Assembly (NCBI RefSeq): GCF_001642995.1
Contig: NZ_LOHS01000101.1
Coordinates: 25,767-89,766, forward strand
Direction: 5' to 3'
Origin: Streptomyces jeddahensis
GTDB lineage: Bacteria > Actinomycetota > Actinomycetes > Streptomycetales > Streptomycetaceae
Length of the DNA: 64,000 bases
This document shows positions 25,527 to 34,874 of this stretch, one piece after another. Under the pieces are notes generated by a model, which worked only from the letters and a program-made list of their open reading frames with translations, was not told where the DNA came from and did not search any database. Every line of letters starts with the position of its first letter. Position 1 is the first letter of the stretch. Both the position numbers and the translations under genes were made by a program.

Positions 25527-26801
25527 TTACTTCTTCGACGGGTGCTTGGGCCGCTGCTGGCCCCTGCGCTGTCCGGACTTGGCTTGGCGTGCGGTACCGG
25601 CGCCGGACTGGCTGCCCGCCGGCTTGTCCTGGGGATCGGCGTCCTGAGGCTCGTCCTTCTTCTCCAGCGACGCCTTGGGGGCGGCCGCAGCCGCCGTCTT
25701 GGGGGCCGCCTGGGACGCGGCGGCCTGACGCTGCGCCTTGGACTGGCGCTTGGGCTGCTGACGCTTTGGGGTGGCATCGGCAGAATCCTGCGCCTCTTCG
25801 GCGACCGTGGTCACGCTCGCCACCACGGTGCCGTCGGCCTGAGCTGCAAGGCCCGCCTTGGTCAGGCCGTTGATGAACTTCCGCTCATGCTCGTTGCGGT
25901 CGCGGCCCTTGGCGACGATCGCCTTCAGCGCGGCGCGGTCACGACGCTTACCGACCTTGCCGGCGTGCGTGACGTGCTTCAGCAGACGCTCCAGGTAGGC
26001 GGCCTGGGCCTTGCTGCCCGGGGTCGGGTTCTGGTGGATCACGTACATCTGCTGGCCCATGGTCCAGACGTTCGTGGTCAGCCAGTAGACGAGGACACCG
26101 ACCGGGAAGTTGATGCCGAAGACGGCGAACATGATGGGGAAGACGTACATCAGCATCTTCTGCTGCTGCATGAACGGCGTCTTCACCGTGGTGTCGACGT
26201 TCTTCGTCATCAGCTGGCGCTGCGTGTAGAACTGCGACAGCGACATCAGGACGATCATGAGCGCGGTGACGACGCGCACGTCCGTCAGCGAAGCCTGAAG
26301 CGCCGAGACCTTCTCCTCGCTGTCCATGAACTTCGCGGCCAGCGGGGCGCCGAAGATGTGCGCCTTCTGCGCGCTCTCCAGCAGGCGCTCGTTGATCACG
26401 CCGATGGTGTCATTCGACGCGATGCTGTTGAGCACGTGGTACAGGGCGAAGAAGAACGGCGACTGCGCCAGGATGGGAAGGCACGAGGAGAGCGGGTTGG
26501 TGCCCGTCTCCTTGTACAGCTTCATCATCTCTTCGGACTGACGCTGTTTGTCGTTCTTGTAGCGCTCCTGGATCTTCTTCATCTCGGGCTGGAGCGTCTG
26601 CATGGCCCGGGTCGCCTTGATCTGCTTCACGAAGAGCGGGATCAGGCAGATGCGGATCAGGATCACGAGGGACACGATGGACAGGCCCCAGGCCCAGCCC
26701 GTGTCAGGGCCGAAGAGGGCCCCGTACAGCGAGTGGAACTGGACGATGATCCACGAGACGGGTGTCGTGATAAAGCTGAAAAGACTGGCAATCGTGTCCA
26801 C
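25527..26801 (-). CDS. yidC: Membrane protein insertase YidC
   Basis: A 424-residue YidC/Oxa1 insertase: N-terminal hydrophobic segment, amphipathic region, core helices (WGLSIVSLVILIRICLIPLFVKQI with the conserved hydrophilic-groove Arg), a cytoplasmic coiled hairpin (QTLQPEMKKIQERYKND) and a long basic, Lys/Gln/Ala-rich tail of about 120 residues likely to contact ribosomes. GTG start at 26801 with GGAG. It is 3 bp from the yidD stop, so the two are coupled. Confidence 0.96.
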   Translation of the reverse strand: MDTIASLFSFITTPVSWIIVQFHSLYGALFGPDTGWAWGLSIVSLVILIRICLIPLFVKQIKATRAMQTLQPEMKKIQERYKNDKQRQSEEMMKLYKETGTNPLSSCLPILAQSPFFFALYHVLNSIASNDTIGVINERLLESAQKAHIFGAPLAAKFMDSEEKVSALQASLTDVRVVTALMIVLMSLSQFYTQRQLMTKNVDTTVKTPFMQQQKMLMYVFPIMFAVFGINFPVGVLVYWLTTNVWTMGQQMYVIHQNPTPGSKAQAAYLERLLKHVTHAGKVGKRRDRAALKAIVAKGRDRNEHERKFINGLTKAGLAAQADGTVVASVTTVAEEAQDSADATPKRQQPKRQSKAQRQAAASQAAPKTAAAAAPKASLEKKDEPQDADPQDKPAGSQSGAGTARQAKSGQRRGQQRPKHPSKK

Positions 26802-26804
26802 TAA

Positions 26805-27164
26805 TCAGGCTCCTTGAGCATGGGACGGGGTCTCGGCGGCCGAGCTCGAGGGGTCAGGACGGCTTTCCCGTGGCAGCACGCCCTCGGCGGAGGTCCCGCC
26901 CTTGCGTTCGCGCCATGCGGTGCGCAGCATTTCGTGCCACCGCGGACGCTTGCGCGGAGGAACATGGTCGACACCGCCGAGCGACCAGGGATTGCATCGC
27001 AGGATGCGCCAGGCGGTGAGTGCCGTTCCCTTGATCGCACCGTGCAGGTCGATGGCCTGGTAGCCGTAGTGAGAGCACGACGGGTAGTACTTGCACACCG
27101 GCCCCAGCAGCGGACTGATCGTCCACTGGTAGAGCTTGATGAGTGCCAGCAGCGGGTACTTCAT
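26805..27164 (-). CDS. yidD: Membrane protein insertion efficiency factor YidD
   Basis: A 119-residue protein with the three-cysteine YidD core (LIKLYQWTISPLLGPVCKYYPSCSHYG and the RCNPWSLGGVDHVP motif) and a 40-residue Ser/Ala-rich extension. Start ATG at 27164 overlaps the rnpA stop (ATGA). It assists YidC at the membrane. Confidence 0.93.
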   Translation of the reverse strand: MKYPLLALIKLYQWTISPLLGPVCKYYPSCSHYGYQAIDLHGAIKGTALTAWRILRCNPWSLGGVDHVPPRKRPRWHEMLRTAWRERKGGTSAEGVLPRESRPDPSSSAAETPSHAQGA

Positions 27165-27532
27165 CGCGCGCCCCCTCCCAGCAGTCGTTGAAGGGCGGCA
27201 TCCAGGTCTCGGGCCAGCTGTGCATGGTCGGCGTCACCCGCGCCGGGCAGCGCTCGTACGACTACCAGGCTACCGGGGGGCAGCTGGGCCAACCGATCAC
27301 GCATCAGATGGCGAAGTCTGCGCTTCACCGTGTTGCGGACGACCGCGCCACCCACTGCCTTGCTCACGACGAAACCCGCACGCGACGGGGGAGCACTCTC
27401 CCCAGGCGCGTGCGGGTCCGTTGTACCGCTGCGTAGATGGACGACGAGAAGCGGGCGTCCGGCCCGGCGTCCTCGGCGTACCGCGGTCGCGAAGTCCTCG
27501 CGCCGCCTCAGCCGATGCTCGGTAGGCAGCAC
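27161..27532 (-). CDS. rnpA: Ribonuclease P protein component
   Basis: A 123-residue basic protein with the RNR motif (VVRNTVKRRLRHLMRDRL, near 62-79). It starts at a GTG (27532; MLPTEHRLRRREDF) with a weak upstream AGGT; a longer frame reaching 27613 runs into the rpmH gene and is rejected. It helps the RNase P RNA mature tRNA 5' ends. It lies 19 bp after rpmH and overlaps yidD. Confidence 0.95.
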   Translation of the reverse strand: MLPTEHRLRRREDFATAVRRGRRAGRPLLVVHLRSGTTDPHAPGESAPPSRAGFVVSKAVGGAVVRNTVKRRLRHLMRDRLAQLPPGSLVVVRALPGAGDADHAQLARDLDAALQRLLGGGAR

Positions 27533-27551
27533 GACGTCATGACCTGTGCGA

Positions 27552-27689
27552 TCAGGCGGACAGGCGGGCGCGACCCTTGCTGCGGCGGGACGCGAGAATC
27601 GCGCGGCCGGCACGGGTGCGCATACGCAGCCGGAAGCCGTGGGTCTTCGCGCGACGACGGTTGTTCGGCTGGAAGGTGCGCTTGCTCAC
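27552..27689 (-). CDS. rpmH: 50S ribosomal protein L34
   Basis: A 45-residue, Arg/Lys-rich protein starting MSKRTFQPNNRRRAKTHGFR and ending SKGRARLSA, the L34 signature. GTG start at 27689 with GGAG seven bases upstream. First gene of the leftward rpmH-rnpA-yidD-yidC block; its promoter should lie in 27690-27900, divergent from dnaA. Confidence 0.97.
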   Translation of the reverse strand: MSKRTFQPNNRRRAKTHGFRLRMRTRAGRAILASRRSKGRARLSA

Positions 27690-28065
27690 TCGGGGGCTCC
27701 AGAAGAAATCGGGTGGTTGGCGGGGTGTCGCCTGGCTGTCACCGTGCGCCCACGAGTAGCTCGCAATACGCCCGAGTGCACCGCTTCCCGATCACTGAGC
27801 GTGATCTGTGCCCATCGGAGGCAGGCGGCAGCAGCCATCGACAACTCGACCTGGTTACGGTACGCGGGGCTACGCCATCCGGTCAAACCAGCGACGCGTG
27901 GGGGACACTGTCCACAGGCTGGGGACAACAACTTGAACCGTACCGGCCGCCCTGACTACCGTGGCTGGACTCCGATTCGTTCCCCCTGTTCCCGCCCTTC
28001 CCGATTCAGACCCCCGACCGTCCCGAGAACCACACGTTCGTGGGACCCGTGAGAGAGCGTGCCCT
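27690..28065. promoter_or_regulatory. rpmH-dnaA divergent regulatory region with DnaA boxes
   Basis: No gene. On the right it holds two DnaA-box-like nonamers, CTGTCCACA (27908-27916) and, on the other strand, TTGTCCCCA (27920-27928). They are followed by a plausible HrdB promoter: TTGAAC (27933-27938), 18 bp, TACCGT (27957-27962). DnaA bound to the boxes could repress its own gene, as reported for Streptomyces dnaA. The leader from the promoter to the start codon is about 95 nt. Confidence 0.7.
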
Positions 28066-30102
28066 GTGGCTGACGTACCTGCCGATCTTGCCGCAGTGTG
28101 GCCACGAGTACTGGAACAGCTCCTCGGAGAGGGTCGCGGTCAGGGCGTCGAAGCGAAGGACGAGCACTGGATCAGGCGGTGTCAGCCGCTGGCCCTCGTC
28201 GCCGACACCGCGCTGCTCGCCGTGCCCAACGAGTTCGCCAAGGGCGTGCTCGAAGGCCGGCTCGCGCCCGTCGTCAGCGAGACACTGAGCCGCGAGTGCG
28301 GCCGCCCGATCCGCATCGCGATCACGGTCGACGACTCCGCGGGCGAACCGCCGGCCCCGCCGTCGGCGCCTTCCTCCACCCGTCAGGCGGGGGGTCCCGC
28401 ACCGCAGCGCTACGAAGAGCCCGAACTCCCCTCCGCTTCCGGCCAGGGCCGCGACGCGTACGAGGGGTACGGCCGGACGTCCGCCGACGATCACCTTGGG
28501 GGCCACCGCGATCAGCTGCCGGGCACCCGCCCGGACCCGCTCCCGACCGTCCGCCCCGCCTACCCGGGGGACTACCAGCGGCCCGAGCCCGGTGCATGGC
28601 CGCGCCCGGCCCAGGACGAGTACGGCTGGCAGCAGCAGCGTCTCGGTTTCCCGGACCGCGACCCGTACGCGACGCCGTCGTCGGCGCCTCAGCACGACTA
28701 CCGCTCGTCGTCGGGGGACCGCTCTGCGTACGAGCCGGGTTCCCCGTACGAATCCGACCGCTCACCGTATGAACCGGACCGGCAGCGCTACGACACGGAG
28801 CGCGCGCCGTACGACTCGGAGCGCCCTCAGTACGACCAGCAGCGGTCCGAGTACGAACAGCAGCGGTCCGAGTACGAGCAGCGCGGCCGCCATGATCTTC
28901 CGGACAGGTCGTCAGGACCGGGCGGGCACGGTGGCCGCACCGGGCCTGGAGGGCACGGCGGCCCCGGCATGCACAGCGGCGGGCCGGTCGGCTCCGGGCT
29001 GCCGGCGCCGACCGGCGCGCCCGGCCCGCTGGCCGCGCAACCGGCCCCCGCGACGGGTCCCGGTGAGCCCACGGCGCGCCTGAATCCGAAGTACCTGTTC
29101 GACACGTTCGTGATCGGTGCCTCGAACCGCTTCGCGCACGCAGCGGCAGTCGCCGTCGCCGAGGCACCCGCGAAGGCGTACAACCCTCTCTTCATCTACG
29201 GGGATTCGGGGCTCGGCAAAACGCATCTGCTGCATGCGATCGGGCACTACGCGCGCAGCCTCTACCCGGGCACGCGCGTGCGCTACGTGAGCTCCGAGGA
29301 GTTCACCAACGAGTTCATCAACTCCATCCGCGACGGCAAGGGCGACAGCTTCCGCAAGCGCTACCGCGAGATGGACATCCTGCTCGTCGACGACATCCAG
29401 TTCCTCGCGGAGAAGGAGTCGACTCAGGAGGAGTTCTTCCACACCTTCAATACGCTCCACAACGCCAACAAGCAGATCGTGCTGTCTTCGGACCGGCCTC
29501 CCAAGCAGCTGGTGACGCTGGAGGACCGGCTGCGCAACCGCTTCGAGTGGGGTCTGATCACCGACGTCCAGCCGCCCGAGCTGGAGACGCGTATCGCGAT
29601 CCTCCGCAAGAAGGCGGTACAGGAGCAGCTCAACGCCCCGCCGGAGGTGCTCGAGTTCATCGCATCGCGGATCTCGCGCAACATCCGCGAGCTGGAGGGC
29701 GCGCTGATCCGGGTGACGGCGTTCGCGTCCCTCAACCGCCAGCCTGTGGACCTCGGTCTGACGGAGATCGTCCTCAAGGACCTGATCCCCGGAGGCGAGG
29801 ACTCGGCGCCGGAGATCACGGCGACCGCCATCATGGCGGCCACCGCCGACTACTTCGGGCTGACGGTGGAGGACCTCTGCGGATCCTCGCGGAGCCGCGT
29901 GCTGGTGACGGCACGCCAGATCGCGATGTACCTCTGCCGCGAGCTCACCGATCTGTCGCTGCCGAAGATCGGCGCGCAGTTCGGCGGCCGGGACCATACG
30001 ACGGTGATGCACGCGGACCGCAAGATCCGGGCGCTCATGGCCGAGCGCCGCTCCATCTACAACCAGGTCACCGAGCTCACGAACCGCATCAAGAACGGCT
30101 GA
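28066..30102 (+). CDS. dnaA: Chromosomal replication initiator DnaA
   Basis: A 678-residue DnaA. Domain I spans about residues 1-88. Domain II is very long (about 89-335), rich in Arg, Asp, Tyr, Pro and Gly, with a tandem YEQQRSE repeat encoded near 28840-28880. Domain III (AAA+) has Walker A GDSGLGKTH at 379 and Walker B LLVDDIQF near 438. Domain IV ends with GGRDHTTVMHADRKI near 638, the DnaA-box-reading helix. The GTG at 28066 (MADVPADLAAVWP) has AGAGAG upstream; an upstream extension of 35 codons is not conserved. A long linker is typical of Streptomyces DnaA and may aid cooperative loading on the many boxes of oriC. Confidence 0.97.
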   Translation: MADVPADLAAVWPRVLEQLLGEGRGQGVEAKDEHWIRRCQPLALVADTALLAVPNEFAKGVLEGRLAPVVSETLSRECGRPIRIAITVDDSAGEPPAPPSAPSSTRQAGGPAPQRYEEPELPSASGQGRDAYEGYGRTSADDHLGGHRDQLPGTRPDPLPTVRPAYPGDYQRPEPGAWPRPAQDEYGWQQQRLGFPDRDPYATPSSAPQHDYRSSSGDRSAYEPGSPYESDRSPYEPDRQRYDTERAPYDSERPQYDQQRSEYEQQRSEYEQRGRHDLPDRSSGPGGHGGRTGPGGHGGPGMHSGGPVGSGLPAPTGAPGPLAAQPAPATGPGEPTARLNPKYLFDTFVIGASNRFAHAAAVAVAEAPAKAYNPLFIYGDSGLGKTHLLHAIGHYARSLYPGTRVRYVSSEEFTNEFINSIRDGKGDSFRKRYREMDILLVDDIQFLAEKESTQEEFFHTFNTLHNANKQIVLSSDRPPKQLVTLEDRLRNRFEWGLITDVQPPELETRIAILRKKAVQEQLNAPPEVLEFIASRISRNIRELEGALIRVTAFASLNRQPVDLGLTEIVLKDLIPGGEDSAPEITATAIMAATADYFGLTVEDLCGSSRSRVLVTARQIAMYLCRELTDLSLPKIGAQFGGRDHTTVMHADRKIRALMAERRSIYNQVTELTNRIKNG

Positions 30103-30123
30103 CGGCAGCGCGCACGCGCGCGT

Positions 30124-30159
30124 GAAGGGCGTCCAGGGACGAGTTCCCGGGCGCCCTTC
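30124..30159 (+). terminator. Terminator of dnaA at the edge of oriC
   Basis: Imperfect hairpin: GAAGGGCG (30124-30131) pairs with CGCCCTTC (30152-30159), with further inner pairs across GG/CC tracts, 22 bp after the dnaA stop. Confidence 0.6.
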
Positions 30160-30990
30160 GTCGTTCCCCGGCCGTGACACGGCTCCCGGACGGACGCCAC
30201 GGGTTAGCCCGTGTTCGATTAATGGGTCCGCCTCGCCCCTTCTCCACAGAAACGCGGGGTTTCTTTCCTCCACACCCTGGGGACTGCCGAGTTGTCCAGA
30301 CGGTGTCCACAGCCGAGGCCGATGAGAGACCATCGACCCAGGCCAACAGCCTGTGGATCCGTGGACAAGCGGTCTCCACAGACTGTGGACAGCGAATTGA
30401 TCCACAGGAGGGCCGAGATGTTGTCCACCGACGGCCCACAGGAAGAGGGGCGTTGTCCCCAGCCTTCCCCAGCTTCTCCACATGCCTGTCCACTGTTCGG
30501 CAACGCAACGCACGCTCTCACCTGCGCGAGTGAAAGGCGTCACATCAAGGTGCTGGATTGGGCTGTGGGGAACGTGGGTAAAGCTGGGGACGGCGCTGGG
30601 GAGAAGTGACCCCGTCCTGTGCATCGGGTGTGCAGAACTTTTCCCCGTCCACAGCCGCCCCCGGTTGTCCACCGCTCGCGCCCACAGGCCCGGTGGATAG
30701 AAAACAGCTTCTGACCTGCGCATTCGCGGTTATCCACGGTTTCCACAGGCCCTACTACTACCGCTGACTAGAGAGACCGGGGAAATTGCCTCGAAGGGGG
30801 GCCTGTGCACAACTCGCGGTCCGGTGGTCCGGTGCCGCCCGGTACGACTTGACCCCGAGAGGCACCAGCTGTCAGTGCGGTGCGTCAGACTGGTCTCCCG
30901 GTGTCCTTCCCTCCCGAGGGCCAAGAGACACCGAGCCAGACGACGAAGCGAGCAGGCGAGAGCGCCGGCAACAGCAGGAGGCGGCTAACG
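30160..30990. other. oriC: Chromosomal replication origin oriC
   Basis: About 830 bp without genes between dnaA and dnaN, filled with DnaA-box-like nonamers near TTGTCCACA. Forward strand: 30240, 30292, 30303, 30372, 30398, 30421, 30453, 30474, 30486, 30645, 30665, 30730 and 30739. Reverse strand: 30352, 30360, 30384 and 30805 (left-end coordinates, each 9 bp). Most differ from consensus by one or two bases. Two dense groups (30240-30494 and 30645-30813) are separated by about 150 bp, a layout known for Streptomyces oriC. I see no long AT-rich unwinding tract. The dnaN promoter must lie in the right part. Confidence 0.95.
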
Positions 30991-32121
30991 GTGAAGATCC
31001 GGGTGGAACGCGACGTACTCGCGGAGGCGGTGGCCTGGGCGGCGCGCAGCCTTCCGGCCCGTCCGCCTGCGCCCGTCCTCGCGGGCCTTCTGCTGAAGGC
31101 CGAGGACGGCGCGCTGAGCCTGTCCAGCTTCGACTACGAGGTGTCGGCGCGGGTCTCCGTCGAGGCGGAGGTCGAGGAGGAGGGCACCGTGCTGGTCTCC
31201 GGCCGCCTCCTCGCCGACATCTCCCGTGCCCTCCCCAACCGCCCGGTGGAGATTTCCACAGACGGTGTACGGGCGACCGTGGTCTGCGGCTCGTCCCGGT
31301 TCACACTCCACACACTGCCTGTGGAGGAGTACCCGGCGCTGCCGCAGATGCCGAACGCCACAGGCACGGTCCCCGGCGAGGTCTTCGCTGCGGCCGCCGC
31401 CCAGGTCGCCATCGCCGCGGGCCGCGACGACACGCTCCCCGTCCTCACCGGTGTGCGCATCGAGATCGAGGGCGACACGGTCACGCTGGCCTCCACCGAC
31501 CGCTACCGCTTCGCGGTCCGCGAGTTCCTGTGGAAGCCGGAGTCGCCAGACGCGTCCGCGGTGGCCCTGGTCCCCGCCAAGACGCTGCTCGACACGGCCA
31601 AGGCGCTGACCAGCGGCGACAGCGTGACTCTGGCGCTGTCCGGCTCGGGTGCCGGCGAGGGTCTGATCGGTTTCGAGGGCGCCGGGCGGCGCACGACCAC
31701 GCGTCTGCTCGAGGGCGACCTGCCGAAGTACCGCACGCTGTTCCCGACGGAGTTCAACTCGGTCGCGGTCATCGAGACCGGCCCGTTCGTCGAGGCCGTC
31801 AAGCGCGTGGCTCTCGTGGCCGAGCGGAACACTCCGGTGCGGCTCAGCTTCGAGCAGGGTGTGCTCACCCTGGAGGCCGGGTCCAGCGACGATGCACAGG
31901 CTGTGGAGAGGGTGGACGCCCAGCTGGAGGGCGACGACATCTCGATCGCCTTCAACCCGACGTTCCTGCTGGACGGCCTGAGCGCCATCGACTCCCCGGT
32001 GGCCCAGCTCTCCTTCACGACGTCCACCAAGCCGGCGCTGCTGAGCGGCAAGCCGGCCGTCGACGCCGAGGCGGACGAGGCGTACAAGTACCTGATCATG
32101 CCGGTCCGGCTCTCGGGCTGA
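30991..32121 (+). CDS. dnaN: DNA polymerase III sliding clamp (beta subunit)
   Basis: A 376-residue beta clamp made of three repeated clamp domains. It starts MKIRVERDVLAEAV at a GTG (30991) with AGGAGG upstream, and ends YLIMPVRLSG, the conserved clamp C-terminus near the partner-binding pocket. A longer in-frame extension reaching 30880 lies in oriC sequence and is rejected. Confidence 0.97.
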   Translation: MKIRVERDVLAEAVAWAARSLPARPPAPVLAGLLLKAEDGALSLSSFDYEVSARVSVEAEVEEEGTVLVSGRLLADISRALPNRPVEISTDGVRATVVCGSSRFTLHTLPVEEYPALPQMPNATGTVPGEVFAAAAAQVAIAAGRDDTLPVLTGVRIEIEGDTVTLASTDRYRFAVREFLWKPESPDASAVALVPAKTLLDTAKALTSGDSVTLALSGSGAGEGLIGFEGAGRRTTTRLLEGDLPKYRTLFPTEFNSVAVIETGPFVEAVKRVALVAERNTPVRLSFEQGVLTLEAGSSDDAQAVERVDAQLEGDDISIAFNPTFLLDGLSAIDSPVAQLSFTTSTKPALLSGKPAVDAEADEAYKYLIMPVRLSG

Positions 32122-32257
32122 TCACCGCAAGCGGGCATCACCGCAGGTAGATCGCCTGAGCGGCTGACCCCACAGGTGTGCACGCAGGTCCGGGCGTAGG
32201 CTCGGATCCGGGTACGAAAGTGCCGGAAAGCCACCTCACCAAGTGAAGGAACCACTG

Positions 32258-33133
32258 ATGGAGCTCGGTCTCGTCGGCCTCGGCAAGATGGGCGGCAACA
32301 TGCGCGAGCGGATCCGCCGCGCAGGTCACACCGTCATCGGATACGACCGCAACCCGGAACTCGCCGATGTCCACAGCCTCGAAGAGCTTGTGGGCAAGCT
32401 CAAGGGTCCGCGCGTGGTGTGGGTGATGGTCCCGGCAGGTGCCCCGACCCAGTCCACCATCGACGAGCTGGCCGAGCTGCTGAGCCCAGGCGACGTCGTC
32501 GTGGACGGCGGCAACTCCCGCTGGACGGACGACGAGAAGCACGCCGCCGAGCTGGCCGCCAAGGGCATCGGCTTCGTCGACTGCGGCGTCTCCGGCGGCG
32601 TGTGGGGTCTGGAGAACGGCTACGCGCTCATGTACGGCGGCGACAAGGAGAACGTCGCCAAGGTCCAGCCGATCTTCGACGCCCTGAAGCCGGAGGGCGA
32701 GTTCGGGTCGGTGCACGCGGGCAAGGTGGGCGCCGGCCACTTCGCGAAGATGGTCCACAACGGCATCGAGTACGCGATGATGCAGGCCTACGCCGAGGGC
32801 TGGGAGCTGCTGGAGGCCGTGGACTCGGTCACCGACGTCCGCGAGGTCTTCCGCTCCTGGCAGGAGGGCACGGTCATCCGCTCCTGGCTGCTCGACCTTG
32901 CGGTCAACGCCCTCGACGAGGACGAGCACCTGGAGCAGCTCAAGGGCTATGCGCAGGATTCCGGCGAGGGCCGGTGGACGGTGGAGGCCGCCATCGACAA
33001 CGCCGTCCCGCTGCCGGCGATCACCGCGTCGCTGTTCGCCCGCTTCGCCTCGCGCCAGGACGACTCCCCGCAGATGAAGATGATCGCGGCCCTGCGCAAC
33101 CAGTTCGGCGGCCACGCGGTCGAGAAGAAGTAA
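32258..33133 (+). CDS. gnd: 6-Phosphogluconate dehydrogenase, decarboxylating (short form)
   Basis: A 291-residue NAD(P)-binding dehydrogenase: LGLVGLGKMGGNM (residues 3-15), VVDGGNSRW, the FVDCGVSGGVWGLENGYALMYGG substrate motif and the catalytic Lys/Asn in KMVHNGIEYAMMQAYAEG. The short form lacks the second half of the long Gnd and is often NAD-preferring. ATG at 32258 with AAGGA upstream. Its place between dnaN and recF is a Streptomyces trait; it makes ribulose 5-phosphate and reducing power and has no evident link to replication. Confidence 0.93.
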   Translation: MELGLVGLGKMGGNMRERIRRAGHTVIGYDRNPELADVHSLEELVGKLKGPRVVWVMVPAGAPTQSTIDELAELLSPGDVVVDGGNSRWTDDEKHAAELAAKGIGFVDCGVSGGVWGLENGYALMYGGDKENVAKVQPIFDALKPEGEFGSVHAGKVGAGHFAKMVHNGIEYAMMQAYAEGWELLEAVDSVTDVREVFRSWQEGTVIRSWLLDLAVNALDEDEHLEQLKGYAQDSGEGRWTVEAAIDNAVPLPAITASLFARFASRQDDSPQMKMIAALRNQFGGHAVEKK

Positions 33134-33180
33134 GCAGTACCGAGCAACACCCGAAGCACCCTGGGGGACGGCGAACGACC

Positions 33181-34302
33181 ATGCACGTCACGCATCTGTC
33201 GCTGGCCGACTTCCGCTCGTACGCCCGGGTCGAGGTCCCGCTCGACCCGGGCGTCACCGCTTTCGTCGGCCCGAACGGACAGGGCAAAACAAACCTCGTC
33301 GAAGCCGTCGGCTATCTGGCGACGCTCGGCAGCCACCGCGTCTCCTCGGACGCCCCACTGGTCCGCATGGGGGCCGAGCGCGCGATCATCCGCGCCGCCG
33401 TACGGCAGGGCGAGCGCCAGCAGCTGGTCGAGCTCGAACTCAACCCCGGCAAGGCGAACCGCGCCCGGATCAACAGATCCTCGCAGGTCAGACCGCGTGA
33501 CGTGCTGGGCATCGTACGAACGGTGCTGTTCGCCCCCGAGGACCTGGCGCTCGTCAAGGGCGATCCCGGCGAGCGGCGCCGCTTCCTCGACGAGCTGATC
33601 ACCGCGCGCGCCCCGCGCATGGCCGGGGTGCGGTCCGACTACGACCGCGTCCTCAAGCAGCGCAACACCCTCCTCAAATCGGCCGCGCTCGCCCGCCGGC
33701 ACGGCGGCCGCTCCCTGGACCTCTCCACACTCGACGTCTGGGACCAGCACCTCGCGCGCGCGGGCGCCGAGCTGCTCGCCCAGCGGCTCGACCTGATAGC
33801 CGCGCTGCAGCCGCTGGCCGACAAGGCGTACGAGCAGCTGGCACCCGGCGGCGGCCCGGTCGCACTGGAGTACAAGCCATCCGCGCCCGGTGAGGGCCAC
33901 ACGCGCGAAGAGCTGTACGACCAGCTGATGGCCGCGCTCGCCGAGGTGCGCAAACAGGAGATCGAACGGGGCGTGACCCTGGTGGGCCCGCACCGGGACG
34001 ATCTGCTGCTCAAACTCGGCCAGCTGCCCGCGAAGGGATACGCGAGTCACGGCGAGTCGTGGTCGTTCGCGCTGGCCCTGCGCCTCGCGTCGTACGACCT
34101 GCTGCGGGCCGAAGGTGCCGAGCCGGTGCTCGTGCTCGACGACGTGTTCGCCGAGCTGGACGCCCGGCGCCGCGAACGGTTGGCGGAGCTCGTCGCCCCG
34201 GGCGAGCAGGTGCTGGTCACGGCCGCGGTCGACGACGACGTACCGAAAGTACTGACGGGCGCACGGTTCGTGGTGTCCGAGGGCACCGTGGAGCGCGTAT
34301 GA
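33181..34302 (+). CDS. recF: DNA replication and repair protein RecF
   Basis: A 373-residue SMC-like ATPase. Residues 1-20 (MHVTHLSLADFRSYARVEV) are the family start; Walker A GPNGQGKTNLVEAVGYL is near 30-47; the signature and Walker B are at the C-terminus (LVLDDVFAELDARRRERL). It loads RecA at gaps via RecOR. The stop overlaps the start of the DUF721 gene (ATGA). Confidence 0.96.
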   Translation: MHVTHLSLADFRSYARVEVPLDPGVTAFVGPNGQGKTNLVEAVGYLATLGSHRVSSDAPLVRMGAERAIIRAAVRQGERQQLVELELNPGKANRARINRSSQVRPRDVLGIVRTVLFAPEDLALVKGDPGERRRFLDELITARAPRMAGVRSDYDRVLKQRNTLLKSAALARRHGGRSLDLSTLDVWDQHLARAGAELLAQRLDLIAALQPLADKAYEQLAPGGGPVALEYKPSAPGEGHTREELYDQLMAALAEVRKQEIERGVTLVGPHRDDLLLKLGQLPAKGYASHGESWSFALALRLASYDLLRAEGAEPVLVLDDVFAELDARRRERLAELVAPGEQVLVTAAVDDDVPKVLTGARFVVSEGTVERV

Positions 34303-34874
34303 GCGATATCACATCCAGCGGTACGGGCAGCGGGGCCTCCGAGGAGCGGCCCGCGGAGCCCGGCCCCAAGGTGCCCGAACCCAGCGGCGTGGACCTCGCC
34401 CGCGTCGCCCTCCGCGCGGCCAAGGAGCAGGCACGCGCGCGTGGCGCCGCCGCACAGCAGAAGAAGCAGGCCAGAAGGGGCGGCCTGCGCTCCGGCGCGC
34501 GGGCCGACGGCCGCGACCCCATGGCGCTGGGCGCCGCCATCAACCGGCTGATCACCGAGCGCGGCTGGGAGACCCCGGCCGCCGTCGGCGGTGTCATGGG
34601 CCGCTGGCCCCAGATCGTCGGCCCCGACCTGGCCAGGCACTGCGTACCCCAGCGGTACGACGAGGACGAGCGCGTCCTGACCGTGGTCTGCGACTCCACG
34701 GCCTGGGCGACGCAGCTGCGGCTGCTGGCTCCGCAGCTGGTCGCGCGCCTCAACGACGACCTCGGCCACGGCACCGTGAGGCTCATCAAGGTCCAGGGCC
34801 CCGGCGGTCCCGCGGGCCGCTTCGGCCCCCTGCGCGCCCCCGGTAGCACCGGCCCCGGCGACACATACGGCTGA
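34299..34874 (+). CDS. DUF721 (DciA-like) protein
   Basis: A 191-residue protein with a charged N-terminal region (1-70) and a C-terminal DUF721/DciA domain (ALGAAINRLITERGWETPAAVGGVMGRWPQIVG then a KH-like fold). DciA proteins recruit the replicative helicase DnaB in bacteria without DnaC; the actinobacterial gene (Rv0004 in M. tuberculosis) sits in the same place. The ATG overlaps the recF stop, indicating coupling. Confidence 0.88.
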   Translation: MSDITSSGTGSGASEERPAEPGPKVPEPSGVDLARVALRAAKEQARARGAAAQQKKQARRGGLRSGARADGRDPMALGAAINRLITERGWETPAAVGGVMGRWPQIVGPDLARHCVPQRYDEDERVLTVVCDSTAWATQLRLLAPQLVARLNDDLGHGTVRLIKVQGPGGPAGRFGPLRAPGSTGPGDTYG

